The position numbers and the translations under genes are program-made. Positions 1 through 12,417 of a stretch of DNA of 64,000 nucleotides are shown here, one piece after another. The notes beneath the pieces are model-generated. The model was given only the letters and a program-made list of their open reading frames with translations, was not told where the DNA came from and searched no databases. Origin of the DNA: Arthonia radiata. Lineage: Eukaryota; Ascomycota; Arthoniomycetes; Arthoniales; Arthoniaceae. The DNA lies in the NCBI GenBank assembly GCA_002989075.1, contig PSQN01000015.1, forward strand, positions 186,001 through 250,000, read 5' to 3'. Position 1 is the first letter of the stretch. The number at the start of each line of letters is the position of its first letter.

Positions 1-1
1 G

Positions 2-229
2 GAAACCCGAGTGCTGCCAACTGGAGGCGTGCAACAGGGCAACGATAGCATCAAGTATATCACGCTCCGAGCGATCGAAGCCGGAGAAGAGCTTTGTATC
101 AGCTACGGGCCTAAAGAGCGCTTGACATTCACAGACGTCGAAGCACAGCAGGTGCAGCAAGGCGACGAGGACGAACAGCCAGAGACGGTCGTGCTGGAGG
201 AGGTGACGCTCGGCCTCGACGATGCATAA
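2..229 (+). CDS. SET-domain protein, C-terminal fragment
   Basis: Partial gene cut by the left window edge; the frame is open from base 2 to a TAA stop. The visible part carries the end of a SET domain, with the signature GEELCISYG (about residues 28-36 of the fragment) after ITLRAIEA. In SET proteins this segment holds the conserved Tyr of the lysine-methyltransferase pocket. A 35-residue acidic, Glu/Gln-rich tail follows. No post-SET cysteines are visible. This fits the short fungal SET-domain proteins, but the substrate cannot be told from the fragment. Confidence 0.75.
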   Translation, partial: ETRVLPTGGVQQGNDSIKYITLRAIEAGEELCISYGPKERLTFTDVEAQQVQQGDEDEQPETVVLEEVTLGLDDA

Positions 230-1544
230 CATCGTGATCGACCCCTATGCATATTGACCGGCGCAGCCACGTAATTGCCGCGTATGCATGCGTCAAAGAA
301 GCAACATACGCAAGCCAACACTGCCGGTTGGGGACGAGGCGACAGTTTCAAGGTCGAGCCCCTTCCCCTTTTCGGCGCATGCGTGTCCAGATGAGGCGCT
401 CATGGCCAGCCTGAAACACTTTTGGGTGTCGCAGTATTTGTCGAAGGCCTGTAGGGGGATGTCATCGGTCTTCGTCACTACTCTGGACTTCGAACCATTT
501 GAACCTTGCAGCCGTTGGAGCAACCAGTGATCTGCGAATACTTACACGAAAGTGCAAGGCGTTGTGTTGATCTTCAATGTCGACGTCACGTTCATCCATT
601 CATGACTTACTATCTGAAGGCTCATGTGCTACCGTCCGAAGTCGACAGAAACACTATCGTGATGCTCGTATCCAGGATGAGAAGGGGGTGACAGGTCTCA
701 GGGCTGAAGCAAGAGGGGGTAGGTTGGGGATTCCAACGCGGACAGGCTAGCGCCCGAGAACGGGATCCTCAACCGTCGTCTTGGGACAATCACCAACGAG
801 CTCAGATTCGCCAGCGAGTGAGCGAGGCGAGTCAAAAGAGTTGGCTCAGGTGGGGGACTTTTTATCCCGTCTGGTCACTGCGCGCGTATCCATACCATCC
901 CTCCTTCTTCGACTCCAGATCATGAGGATAGTCCACCACCCTTCCTGACCTCCTCACCCTTGGAGGAGCATCTTGTACATACACACCACTCAGGCAGTCG
1001 CTTGTATTTCGGTTATGATCTCTTGGTGCAATTTCGGGTTCCTACTTTGTTCTTTTATCAACCATTCTGACTCGCTCTCTCCGCATAAACCCACGGACGT
1101 CAGCACCTGCATATCTCTAGCTCAACAGCCCACCCTCGCCTCGTCTTTGACCAGAAGATTACCGCCCTCACAGGCATCCATTAACGAATTAATCATAATC
1201 TTGCTGCAGCGGTACTTGGCTCTGACGTTCCTTAACCGGCCACTCCTTTGCGGCGACCACGGTCAAGATAGCGCATAACTTCTTCTGAAACAGTCGCACA
1301 ACAGCATCGCGCTTAACAACCGCCATTGGCGTTGCACAATCGCACAATCTGTAAAAGTTTTCAACCACAGCAAACACGACACACTCCACCTACTGGTCAC
1401 TACCCGAGCCAGAGCTCTCTACTACGTTTGTCGAGCACCAGCGGCCTGGTCTGAGGCTTCGGACGACTGCAGTTTCTCATCCCTACGCAAGTCGATCCGA
1501 CGAGCTCCTCCAATGTCAGCACCTGGACCACACACCCTGTGAAT
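230..1544. other. Intergenic region and 5' leader of the DENN gene
   Basis: About 1.3 kb without a convincing gene. The last 600 bases are pyrimidine-rich and probably hold the promoter and a long 5' UTR of the DENN-domain gene. Short open frames here have no recognisable protein features. Confidence 0.5.
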
Positions 1545-4500
1545 ATGGTGGGAGTGGCCTTCGCTGAATCGTCAGGAGCCCCGCTTGCGGACTACTTTTT
1601 CATCGCTGGCGTCGAGTCGTCCCGCATCTTTGACTACAGAAAACCCACCAATGGTGTCGCCTTACCTTCGCCTGGGCTTGGGCCCACAATTGAGGAAGAC
1701 ACGATCAAAGAGGAGGATGACGCAGCTCGGATATCGTCGTCAATACAGAACTCGCCAGAGCCAAAGAGAAACAGCAAGAGGTTCAGTTGGGACAAGCGAA
1801 AATCAAGCTCAAGTCTGTCAGGTATAGAAGCGAGGTCTCCAGCGAGCAATCGAAGCAGTATAACCATCAAAGCACCGCAAGAGAATGGAGTCAGGAGCCA
1901 TGGCATGTCCGACGATGAGTTCAACGCCGCCCTTAAAAAGTTTGCTGCCGATCGAGACTCAGTGGTCGCGGAGATTCAAGTCACACAAGAGAGACCTGCC
2001 CAGCTACTCAAACCTACCAGATCGTCAAGGCCGAAGACTCAACGTATTGGTCTGGAAGAGATGCAGGCGTCGCAGAAGAGTGGTATCGGGAGCGTGAGAC
2101 GGCGGTTATCCACAATGAACCCGCTGACACGCTCCGGTACTTCAAAACGCAGTAAGTGCCTGCTCTTCGTGGTATCATATCGCATGAATGATCATTGCGC
2201 AATGTTCCGAGAGCCGGTCACTGCCATCTGAGGGCGTTCAAGCTGACAATCTTCTCCAGCGTCTCATCGGATGTCCAAGAGGATGAGCGGCTACAATTCA
2301 GTTATTCCCGCCCCCCAGCGACTCTCGATCGACCCTTCTGAAAGTCCGCTGAAGAGACCGTACGAACCTGTACTGCTGGATCAGTACCCATCGAAAGAGA
2401 TGACCAGCGAGCTGAAAAAGCGCCCTCCGTTTCCGGACTACGTCCCAATGTTTGTATTTCCAAACGATGTCAATGTCGTGACAGCAGATGAGAGGCCGAA
2501 AGCTACATGGCATGGATTTGCCATGACCACCTCGAATGGGTCGAGGCTGTATGGTATTACACTAATTTTATGGAAAGCATTGGATGCAGACGCAGCGTCA
2601 GAGCTAGAGCGGCAGATGGAAGCGTGGCGCCAATATACAATGCAGCCTACAGAACGTGAGTTTGCAAATAGCTTGAGTGACCGCCTTGTAAGCGCGAGAG
2701 CTAAGCTTTCCGAGCTGCTCGAGGAGTTACCTGTCGCCGAGGATCGTCAGAAAAAGGAAGACGAGATCACAGAGACGGAGGAGCGGATACAGCTGATGAC
2801 TAACACCCTTCGGCCTATTCGGCATGCTGCTGCCTCGAAAATTGAAGGTCTAACTATTGGTGAAACAGGCTTTTGGGTCCCTCGAGCCTACGGCATCCTC
2901 GGACGAGATGCTTCCATGACTGGCTTCTGGAAAGAATACCTGCGAGCCATAGCCATTCCTATGCTGCAAGGAGGCGTGTACCGTGTGCCGCCGAGTTCAC
3001 CACGTGTCGGGACCTGGCAACCGCTGGAGCGATACGTCGTCAATCTATGTGCGGAAGCGTTGAGCCCAATCACTTCGAGAACCCAGGTCGAAGTGTCAGT
3101 ACGCGAGCTACGCATGTATGCACGAAAAGATGCGGTCAATGAGATACCGGGCTCGCGCAACACAGATTTGTTCGCGCTGTTTCGAGCTCTGGACATCGAG
3201 GTGATCGTCACGCTATTCGAGTTTGCATTGGCGGAAGCGCGGATCATCTTTCTGTCTGAGCATATCTCGATGCTCCATCTCGCCTGCCATGCGATCTCGC
3301 AAATGCTGTATCCACTGAAATGGGCTGGTGTCTTCATCCCAGTCCTGCCGCAGCGGCTAGTGCAAGCACTGGAAGCGCCCTGTCCTTATATCATCGGTCT
3401 CAACACAAAGTACGAAGATGTGGATCTTCCCGAAGACTCTGTCTGGGTTCAGTTGGACAAAGGCACAATCGAAGCTCCTGAGCCACCGCCCGCACTTCCT
3501 CGGCAGCAGCGAAGGAAGCTCATATCAATACTCCGTCTTGCCGCGCCTCACCGTTACAGCTATGGCGTCGAGGTTGGCCCGCCTGCGTATGCGAAGGAAG
3601 CTTACCCATGCGACAGCTTCTCGTCCGAATACCCTCAAACCTTCGATCCGACACCATCCACGCCAAACCTAGCCTACTTGGCAAATCTGCCTTCTGATCA
3701 GTTTGGTAGCCCTGTCTCCCGACAAGGCAACCGACCGCCTCTTTTCAACCCCTGTTTAGCTGCTCGCAGAAGCAATAGCAACGGATCAGACCGGCCCGGG
3801 TCAAGCGCAAACAACTTAACAGGGGGTGCTTCGATCTCGCCTGTCTCCACTACCTTCCCACAACCGCAATATGCCAACTCTCGCAATGACTCGGCGTCTT
3901 CGTTACAGAGTAGCTTGCGTGAGAAGCGCTCAGGGCTGTTCGAAAGCGCGAGAAGAAATTCAGCGATGGGTCTCGACCGCGTGTCGACGATGGCCACTCG
4001 ACGGCCAAGTATACCGCTCAACGCCAATGGCACGCATCATGGCTCAACCACATCCGTCTCCACCTTCAACACGGACTACAGCACCAAGTCGAACTATGCT
4101 CCTTCTACATACGCCCAATCTACTATTGCAGCATCGACTGTCATGCCCAATGTCTTCATGACGCCTCGAACGAACACTGAAACGAGACAATGGCTAGAAG
4201 GTCATTGTATGGATTGGAACCCGTACGGAACGACATCTTCATGTTCCGTGTGCGACGAGAAGGCTGAAGGGGGCGTGTTCAAATGCACTGGATGCCCGAC
4301 GCAAGCACATGGACATTGCCTCGATCAGATCAACCTTGTTTGTCCCGCAGCATTCAGCCAGCCCCAAATCTTGGTTGCCTTTCTCCGCTGCATGGCTTCT
4401 CTGTTCTATACCTACCGCAAGCATATGATCCCCACCGCTCGCGGAGAAGCTACGAAATCGGGCAAGTTCTTCAATTTCAGCCGCGATAATTTTCTGCGAT

Positions 4501-4931
4501 CGCTACCTGCCGACCAAGGTGGTTACATGCAAGTGCTGATGGAGACGCAAATGTTCGCAGAATTTGCTGGCGAGCGAGAGACTACGAGCCCGAACGACCC
4601 TACCATCAAACTCTTCGACGAGATCATCCTCAGTAAACGCAACAGAGGCAAAGCGAGTAGCGTCTTTGGTAAGAGCAAAGTCGGCTTCTTGGAGGACCGT
4701 TCGGATCACCTCTGGCGGTCGGCGCAGGCTGCCAGTCCCGTGTCGCGAGATGGTCCGAGAGGCAGCATTGGTGTCGGACGCATGCCTGCGAAGCTAGAAC
4801 GCGAGCTGTTGAGAGAGCCGCGCGTGTCGCAGGGTGTGCCGAGAGTTGCGACGAAGAACCCGACAAGAAAGCAAGTCCCCAGCTTGCTGAGCGGTCTGGG
4901 TAGAACCCAGAGTGAGCCGCCTCCAGGTTGA
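1545..4931 (+). CDS. DENN (AEX-3) domain protein with C1-like zinc finger
   Basis: Exons 1545-2151 and 2260-4931 give 1092 aa. The intron starts GTAAGT, has CTGAC as branch site and ends CCAG; the phase is consistent. DENN proteins are guanine-nucleotide exchange factors for Rab GTPases in membrane traffic. The N-terminus ADYFFIAGVESSRIF is the typical uDENN opening. After a Ser-rich linker come PDYVPMFVFPND (about residue 260), the cDENN core with FALAEARIIFLSEHI (about 520) and dDENN-like helices (about 905-1000). A C1-like finger (His, then Cys pairs SVC, KCTGC, HGHC; about 850-895) lies between the cDENN and dDENN parts. The start ATG was chosen because the uDENN motif follows directly. 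The family is clear; the Rab partner is not. Confidence 0.9.
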
Positions 4932-5475
4932 GCAGATTCAGGAGACGGACGAGGGATCCTGTCTTGGGGAAACATACGCGGCTTGGCTGTCTGGAATATT
5001 TTAATGTTTGGATCGTGCAAAAGCATTGTGTATTGGAAAGCGTTTTGGCATTTTACGAGAGCATTTTACATGGCGTTTGGAGGCACAGAGTTGGATGAGA
5101 CGAGGAAAGCTCGTTGGAATATTAGAGCCAGAGCATCGGAACCTTTATCCTGTACGGTTATCTTCTTGTGTTCGGTTTATCGCATGACTGAAGATTAAGG
5201 TAACTTCGTTGCCAAACTCGCCTTCTTCTCACCCCCTGCCAGTAGTTTGGGATATCTGGCCTGAACTATAAGGCACCAACAAAACCACCATACACTTCAT
5301 ACATTGAGGATGTCAACGCTCCAACCGCAAATCATCCAGGCCAAGCTAATTCGACTATTTACACTCATACAGGCCTCCAAGACTACTACCAAGTCTCAAT
5401 GCGATAGCACACCTCTCCAACCCACCCACCACCCATACCTTCAATCCACCAGCCTCATCCCAACCCACCCCGAAA
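4932..5475. other. Intergenic region
   Basis: Holds the 3' end of the DENN gene and the CA-rich leader of the mS23 gene (about 5300-5475). I see no further gene. Confidence 0.5.
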
Positions 5476-6443
5476 ATGGGCCGCCACAACCTCACCCCCA
5501 TCCGCATCCACGACACCGCCTCCCTCTTCATGTCCACCACACGCACATCAGGCCGCCCACCCCCTTGGTACGCCGCGTTGACCGACTACCCGCCCGCCGC
5601 GGCCCTCTCACGTCCACCCGTAATCCAACAACGCGAACGTCCGCGCACGCAGAAATTGCGGAAATACAAGAAACCGAGTCGCATGTTCATGCCACAACGG
5701 ATGGTGTACGAAGAGGACAAGCTGCGGAAGGAGTTTTTCAGCGATCATCCGTGGGAGCTTGCGCGGCCGAGGGTGTTGGTGGAGGGACGGGGGGTGGAGG
5801 GTTGGGATTGGAGTGTGGGTTATCAAGAAGGGAGGCCGAACGATGGGGAGAGGTAAGCTTGATTAACCGCACTGCTTTGGCTTTGGAGAGGCACGGCACG
5901 CGCGCGGACGTGCAGCACATGCAGAATCTCAGTGCAAGTACAGGACGCTATGCTAACTACGACTCCAGTGTGGTCCAGAGACAGCGCGTCTTGATGAGCT
6001 CCGGCGCGTCGAAAGCGGCTGCCTACGACACCGCGCGCCGTGAGTTTTACGCGCGGCAAGCGTTCGACCAGACGGAATCCATGATCGCGCGCGAAGAAGC
6101 ATTAGCCGTCGGCGCGACGTTCGGGGCTACAGCGCTGGACGTAGGTATGAAACTGGAGAACAAAGAGTTTGAACGGTGGAAGGGGTGGGCGCACCAGCAG
6201 GTTACGTTGCAGGAGCAGGCGCGGGCGGCGAGTTTTGCGGCGATGGGGGAGGAGGGGGAGAAGGCGGATTTGGCGGATGCGGTGGATGCTTTGGGGGTGG
6301 ATGTACCCGAAGGGAAGGGGGTTGGGGAGGGGATGGAGAGTGGGGATGGGATGGTGGATAATGCTGAGGGGCAGCCTAGTGGCGAGGTGCAGGAGGAGAA
6401 GGCGAAGGTGCCGTTGGAGAGGGGACGGCCGAGACCGAGGTAG
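5476..6443 (+). CDS. rsm25: Mitochondrial small ribosomal subunit protein mS23 (Rsm25)
   Basis: Exons 5476-5852 and 5969-6443 give 283 aa. The intron starts GTAAGC, has a perfect GCTAAC branch site and ends CCAG, joining GES to VVQRQRVLM. The protein is a structural component of the mitochondrial 37S subunit. Family hallmarks are the start MGRHNLTPIRIHDTASLF, the block KPSRMFMPQRMVYEEDKLRK followed by EFFSDHPWELARPR, and in exon 2 AYDTARREFYARQ and REEALAVGATFG. The C-terminal 70 residues are Glu/Gly-rich and probably disordered. An ATG-less upstream extension in the exon 2 frame was rejected because the conserved N-terminus starts at 5476. Confidence 0.92.
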
Positions 6444-7693
6444 GGGATGGTGTGTTGGTGAGGAAGGTAGGAAGACAGGGGACGCAGTTGTGGATCTGAT
6501 CCGTGTGTAAGAGATTAGTTGTGCGAAACTTCTTGTATATAGATAGACAGAGAGGCATGCTATGTTCTTCACGACAGTCCATACTTCCTGTCGAGAGAAT
6601 ACCGGCTTTCACCGGAGAAACCAACGATGTACCACGAACGATCTTGTCCGGAGCCATCCTCATTGCCTGCCTTTCGCCTGCGAGGCAGGCAATGCCGCGC
6701 CGCCTAGTACAACGGCTATACTATGAGAACTCAACGAGGACGTTTCAGTAGATCGGGAACGAGGGGTCGTGCAGTCGAACATCCTGAACCGCCTTGCTGA
6801 ATCCGAACGTCGTAGCACGTAGCGTTTTTCACACGCCATCAACTGTCCACCTGATAGGATTTAGGCCCGGCTCAGTCATGTTGAGTGGTAGCTGCAGAGG
6901 TCCATGGGCAAATGCTCATCTGGCAGTTTCTCATTGTGAGATGTAGTGGCGGCTTTTTGTGACCGCCCACCTAGATCTCGCCGACTGGGCCACGGAGCTT
7001 TTCAGAAAATGCCAGACAAATGAGGGAAAGCGGGTGTTCTTTATGTCTCCTCACGCATGCTTCTTCCGGATGATGCGGTTCCAGTGGCAAAAAAACGAGT
7101 CAGAAGTGCGACTGGCAATGCAGATGTCCGGCAGATATTCAGGGTGTTGCTGCCATACGCGCCTTGTCTTGTCCGCATCTGCTCTGTCATCCAGCCGAAA
7201 GATCTCAGTAATAAGAGCCAGATCATGGCTGCGAAGGGTAACACAGGTCGTCACGCAGTAGCTGTCATCTGCTACCTTTGCAGCGACCGTAGACTTCATG
7301 CTTGTGAAGCCGTTCAATCCAATGATCCATCAACAGCTGAATCGTCGAGTTTGATCACAGAAGCTGATTTTGCGAACATTCAGCCCCTGACCAGATTCTT
7401 GGCAATGTTGACTTATCTCGGTCTCTAAATCGGATGAGTCCATGTGCCGAATGAAGTCACAGAACTGGCCCCGTCGACTCCATCGCATATAATAATAACT
7501 TTCAGAAATGGCTCGTCGACCCCATCACACACAAGAGATCTCAAGACTGTACCCTTTGGATACTTTGTAGATAGGACAAACGAATCTGGTTAGTGATCTT
7601 GAGTCGAACAAAGGCTCATGGAACATGCTGATTTCATCGTCTCGAACCTGATACGTCCTACATTCAAGAGTAACTGAGCGGCGCTCTTGGTAC
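6444..7693. other. Gene-poor region
   Basis: About 1.25 kb with several open frames of 60-120 codons on both strands, none with recognisable domains, splice-consistent extension or coding-like composition. I see no supportable gene. Confidence 0.4.
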
Positions 7694-8300
7694 TCATGGA
7701 GGAAGGGTCGTATTCGTTACGTTAAAGAGGAGATGAAGTGTCTGCGGCAGATGCTTGTGATATTCGTTCAGGGTGTTCGAGCGAACTTGCAATAGGTATT
7801 GCCACAGCCACGCGCTAGTATTGCTGGACAAGCGCGGCAAGAGCTCTACATTGAGCCGATTTGGAGGCGGTCTGCACCCGGCTGACATCAAGTCCAGCAA
7901 ACCGCCATCGCTCGTGGCTAGCAGATTTTGCTGGAGGGTGATGATGCAGAATGGAGCATTACCAGATGGAATTGCCAGTCAGATCTGCCTTGAGCTAAGT
8001 TGCAATCTCCTAGTCAGCTTAACTGCATGTGCGGGCGGCGCAGGATGCTTGCGCGTCAACAAATTCCACCACATACGGCAAATCGCTGACCGAGTTGGCA
8101 TGCCCACGGACGTACTCCGTCTGCACTGACTGACCGCTCCGAACGAGCGAGTTGTCCAGGTCAGTACAGTCTGCCAAGGCAGCTGCTTTGAGCTCCTTCT
8201 TCTTTTTTCTGTCCTTGCGCCAATGGCGGAAAAGCGCTGCTGCAGCAGTGCAAGTAGTTATGATGTCTGCTACCATGCCGAAAATCTCAAGGCCGGACAT
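7694..8300 (-). pseudogene. Possible remnant of a small fungal membrane-anchored or NACHT-type N-terminal protein
   Basis: On the minus strand an ATG at 8300 opens a 93-codon frame beginning MSGLEIFGMVADIITTCTAA. This resembles the start of a widespread class of fungal hypothetical proteins (MSG-E-hydrophobic helix, then a basic RxWRKDRKKK stretch and a ...VQTEY motif). That frame closes at 8019. A second open stretch about 120 bases further on (to 7694) has ILLQ-type helix content, but I found no splice pair that joins the two in frame. It may be a decayed gene, a very short real one, or a gene whose intron I cannot place. Confidence 0.3.
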
Positions 8301-8969
8301 TGCGACAATCTCTTAACACTGGCAATGAGCTTGAGCAAGACGGGTTTGAGCTACCAAGAATCGGGCGTTGAGATTTGAAGAATGAGAACGTCTTACAAAA
8401 ATAATCTGCGACCTAAGAAGTACTGTGATGCAGACCATCTGCCTCGCGCGGCGGAGCAAGGCGGAAATAGGTACGTACCAATCCGAAATACATACGAAGC
8501 AATGGGTTGCTGTCGAAACATATGAGGGCGGTTTCAGTACTGCAGCATTCCAGAATGAAGAGACAATTCGGCAGTGCTTGCTACATTGATCGTTCAGCGA
8601 AGCATTGTCGTCGATCAGCTGAAATCATGAGGAGACGCTAGGTACCCCCGTGGTACGTGAGGCTGGCATCAGCAAATGACGAGCTGTGATTGACTGAGCC
8701 AAAAGCTGTTAGATTCACCGCTTCAGCAGCTACAGATGAGGGCGACTACGCGTTCAATCCGTGAATCTGACACGTGTAGGCTTGTAAGTAATGCAGATGA
8801 TGGAGAGTGATCCCTGGTTTCGGAGGACAAGGTGCAGCTCGGTAAGATCTATCCGAACACCCTCAAAAAAGCAATTTTCGGAGCTTTCATGACGTCGGCA
8901 TTGACCTTCCTCAAACCACAGACGAACGCTGCGATCCTCACCATCTAGCTACCCACAGTCCACTCTGCG
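8301..8969. other. Intergenic region upstream of the J-protein gene
   Basis: About 670 bases with no coding signal. It presumably holds the promoter of the J-protein gene and of the doubtful minus-strand gene at 8300. Confidence 0.45.
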
Positions 8970-9974
8970 ATGGCCGTCCGTCTCACACATCCGATCTCTC
9001 CCCTTTTCAGCACACACCTCCACCACCGACCCCGGCGGCGCCAACACACCCTCTTCGACCTCCTCCTCACTCAAAGCACACGACACCACTGCTACCACCG
9101 TCCGCGCTTACGATCCCGTCTCGCATCTCCCTCCACATCCCATTCCCGAACCTTCACCTCCTCAATACCGCGCTCGCAAGCCGGCCCGCCAGACCACTAC
9201 CAAATCCTCTCCCTCTCCCCCACCGCCTCCCAAAAAGACATCAAAATACAATTCTACGCCCTCTCCAAAAAGCACCATCCCGACGTCACGCGGCAACTCC
9301 CCGAGTCCGAAGCCGCCTCCCACCGCGCCCAGTTTGAAGCCGTCTCGGACGCCTACCACACCCTCGGCGACCCGGAACGCAAAGCAAAATACGACAGCGA
9401 GCGCAACCCCAGCCAAGGGAACGTGTACGGCTCCTCCGGCACAAGCGGGGGCGCAGCACAGTACTCACGCGGCGGACGGCCAGCCAGCGGGCTAAGCAGA
9501 CGACGCAGCACATTCCGCGGGCCGCCGCCGAGTTTCTACAGGAGCGGGGGGTGGGGAAGCAGCGAGGGGGCGCGGCGGCGCAAAGAAAGTGCAGAGGAGA
9601 CGGAGCAAAAGCAGCATGCATATGCGCGGTCCACGCACGACACGGGGAATCCGTATAACCCCGATGCGCAAGACGGCAGTTGGCCGTTCCATACGGATCC
9701 GAATGACGTGCCGCATTTTGATCGCGGGAGCCATTTCAGGACGACAACGAATGTAGAGGAGCAGTTGAGGCAGGGACGGCGGAAGAGGCGGAATATGCTG
9801 TGGAAGGCGAGGGAGGAGGCGATGGCTAGGGGTAGTGGGACGGGAGCGGACGCGATTTTTCCGGAGGAGGTGGGGTATCAGCGGGAGATGAGGAGCTTTT
9901 TGACGGTGACGGCGTTGTTAATGGTGGGGTGTGGGGGTGGGTATTTGGTTTTTGGGCGGGGGTGGAGGGGGTGA
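8970..9974 (+). CDS. Mitochondrial-type J-domain (DnaJ/Hsp40) protein with C-terminal membrane segment
   Basis: Single exon, 334 aa. J-domain proteins stimulate Hsp70 ATPase. Residues 1-70 are rich in Arg, Ser, Thr and His with no acidic residues, fitting a mitochondrial presequence. The J domain (about residues 75-142) runs DHYQILSLSPTASQKDIK, then KKHHPDV with the essential HPD tripeptide, then FEAVSDAYHTLGDPERKAKYD. A Gly/Ser-Arg-rich middle follows. A hydrophobic segment near the end (LTVTALLMVGCGGGYLVFG, about 310-328) is probably a membrane anchor. It is not a full class I or II DnaJ because it lacks the zinc-finger and substrate-binding domains. Its Hsp70 partner is unknown. Confidence 0.85.
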   Translation: MAVRLTHPISPLFSTHLHHRPRRRQHTLFDLLLTQSTRHHCYHRPRLRSRLASPSTSHSRTFTSSIPRSQAGPPDHYQILSLSPTASQKDIKIQFYALSKKHHPDVTRQLPESEAASHRAQFEAVSDAYHTLGDPERKAKYDSERNPSQGNVYGSSGTSGGAAQYSRGGRPASGLSRRRSTFRGPPPSFYRSGGWGSSEGARRRKESAEETEQKQHAYARSTHDTGNPYNPDAQDGSWPFHTDPNDVPHFDRGSHFRTTTNVEEQLRQGRRKRRNMLWKAREEAMARGSGTGADAIFPEEVGYQREMRSFLTVTALLMVGCGGGYLVFGRGWRG

Positions 9975-10462
9975 TTGGGGGATTGAGTCGGGTGATTGAC
10001 TTTTGCAGGATGCTACTTGAGCATATCTGGATGGAAGAGCGATTGGAGGATTGCCGCCGCGTAAGTATGGCTATACTCGAGAAGCGAAGATGTATGCACG
10101 TCACGAGCAGGGATTGCAGGTGCGTACTGCTCCTAGAAGGGTTCGCAGACCAAGGATCAAGGCGAGGCTGAAGTATTACAGAGCAACAGTGAAACGCTTG
10201 AGCGTCGATTGCACGACTGCAATACGTTTAAGACCCTCACAAACGATAATCACAATGTTCGTCAAACAACGGTTTCAATAGGACTCGTCAATTTCAAGTG
10301 CTGCTTGCATGTTGCGATGAGAATCGTAAATTCCATTTCGTAATGATACGGCCGTCTCACGTGCTTTCGTGGCTCTCACCAACTCGCCCAGCTCGAATAT
10401 CTCTCGTCAGTCAAAACGCCATCTCGCGCCCAAACACACTTTTCAATGAACGGTGCGATTGC
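9975..10462. other. Convergent intergenic region
   Basis: Shared 3' region between the J-protein gene (plus) and MetAP2 (minus). No gene seen. Confidence 0.5.
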
Positions 10463-11940
10463 TCAGTAGTCATCACCACGGCTAATCACCTCCTTCACCG
10501 TCGGCCTCAGGATAAGCGTATGCTCAAATTGTGCCGTATAACTCCCCTTGACATCACACAGCGGCGGATAATCCTTAACGATGCCGCTTCTCACCAGCTC
10601 GTTCAGGCCAAGGAGGTACTTCTCATTCCCAAGCCGATCCAGATACCGCCGGCACCACGGCAGCGTCCCGAAATTCTTGTCGATGCTCCTCAGTAGCTTC
10701 TTTGCGCTTTCTACGCGCAGAGGGGCTTTGACGCCCTCCATCCGGCCGTAGTGCGAGGTTTCGAGATCGTCCTCGACTTTACCGCGGCCAGTAGACCCAA
10801 ATGTCTCGATAGCGAAGACCTCGCCTTCTTCCATCTTGGTCTGGTCGCCGGAGTTGGCGATGATGGGGATGGACTTGCCGCCGTGGATGTTGTATTGGTC
10901 GATATTGTGACCGTTGAGGTTCTTGATACACTTTACAGGGAATGTTTGGTTCCCAACGTAATTGCCATTCTGCTTCAAGGAATCGCTTGAGTTCGCACCA
11001 GCCGGGGTCGGTAGCGTGACTTCAAAGGACTCCATGACTTCTTGCACGGCTGCGCCGATGTCGCAGACGCGCACGTCGATGCCTGCGGCTGCGACGCCGG
11101 CGTTCGTTGCATCTTTGGCGGCCTGTAGCAGTGGATCATAGTGGTCTTGGAACGCAAGCGTGAATGCGCTATCCACGATACGTCCATTGATATGCGCGCC
11201 GAAGTCGACTTTCATCACGTCGCCCTCGCCCAGTATGACCTTGTTCCCCGCATTTGGCGTGTAATGCGCCGCGCAGTTATTGATGCTGAGACCGCAAGGG
11301 AACCCCATCCCACCTTTCATAGCATCGCCTTCTTCAAGGCCAGAGTGGCCCGTCAAAGCGCGCACGCCGTCCTCAATGTTCTCAGCGATTTCCGTAAGGC
11401 TCTGGCCGGGCTTAATTGTGCGCTGCGCATGGGCGCGGACTTGGCGATGTGTCTCAGCGGCAAGGCGATACTCCGTGAGGAAGTCGGTGTACTGGATGCG
11501 ATCGAGATGGCGCTTCTCCTCACTCGTCGTGCGGTAGGAGTTGTCATTCAAGTATTCGACTTCCTGAGTCGTGGGATACGAGTTATTGGGGTAGAGCTGT
11601 GTAAGTGGTACGCGAGGAGGATCCGACTGCTTGGACGCTGCACCGCCAGCAGCTCTCTTCTTCTTGGGCTTGCGCTTCTTCTTCTTCTTTTTGGCTGCCG
11701 CGTCAGTAGGAGCGAGAGTGGTGCCGTCAGGGGCGGTTGCATCTTCGTCCTCATCTTCGTTAGATGAGCCTTGATCTTTCGTAGAGGCGTCGTTAGGGTT
11801 CGGTTTTGAGGTCAGCGCGGGGTCTGTGGTGGGGGTCTTATCATCGACTACTGGAAGGTAAGTGTCCCGGCCATGGCTGAGCAAGGAGCATTTGACTTAC
11901 GCGAGAGACCATTCATGGCCTCGTTCGATTTGGCCGCCAT
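10463..11940 (-). CDS. map2: Methionine aminopeptidase 2
   Basis: Minus strand, exons 11940-11901 and 11850-10463, 475 aa. The 50-nt intron is GTAAGT...TTCCAG; it joins [13 protein letters not shown] to VDDKTPTTD in phase. The enzyme removes the initiator Met from nascent proteins in the cytosol. The N-terminus carries an acidic stretch and a poly-Lys tract ([13 protein letters not shown]) as in eukaryotic type 2 enzymes, which bind ribosomes. Metal and active-site residues are visible: His in [10 protein letters not shown], Asp in [15 protein letters not shown] (two), His in NLNGHNI, Glu in [10 protein letters not shown] and Glu in AQFEHTLIL. The type 2 insert of about 60 residues is present. 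The alternative downstream Met (MLSHG) was rejected because it lies in the intron. Confidence 0.95.
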
Positions 11941-12417
11941 AATCTTGTATGTAAGTATAAAGTTCGGGAAGGGGAAAGTGAGGTGGCTTTTTGGGTCGAG
12001 GTACGGTTGTGCTCAGCGAGGCTAGTTTGGCCTGATGTAGACTAGCGCGCAACTTGGTTGTTTACATGGACCGTTTGAGGGTTTGCGAGGGCGTTGAAGG
12101 GTTTGAAGGCGAGGACAGAGCTGCTCCGAAGCTCTCTGTTCACTGCAGACTGATAGGTGCTGTTTGATGGCTTCCAAAGAAAGCTTCATTCAACATAGTG
12201 TGGAGGCTGCCTCCGATGCTAAAAGCGCCACGAACCTGCGCGACTACGTGTATGCTCGATATCTATACTGTGTGTCTCATAACGCCATGCTGCTTGGACC
12301 GACTAACCAATGAGGTTGCCCGACAGGACCCCCAAACGCCACGCTGATGCTGTGTGAGACTTTTCGTAAGAGAGTTCTTTCGCCACACTGCCGTAAGCAG
12401 ATAATGCATGAGTATCG
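11941..12417. other. Intergenic region
   Basis: Promoter side of MetAP2 and 3' side of the SepH kinase gene. No gene seen. Confidence 0.5.

Noticed and set aside
5304-5475. Upstream in-frame extension that would give one long intronless protein over the mS23 locus
   Set aside because: The conserved mS23 N-terminus is in another frame starting at 5476 and is joined by a canonical intron.
11141-11767. Long plus-strand open frame opposite MetAP2
   Set aside because: It mirrors the codon bias of the real minus-strand gene, whose catalytic motifs are unmistakable.
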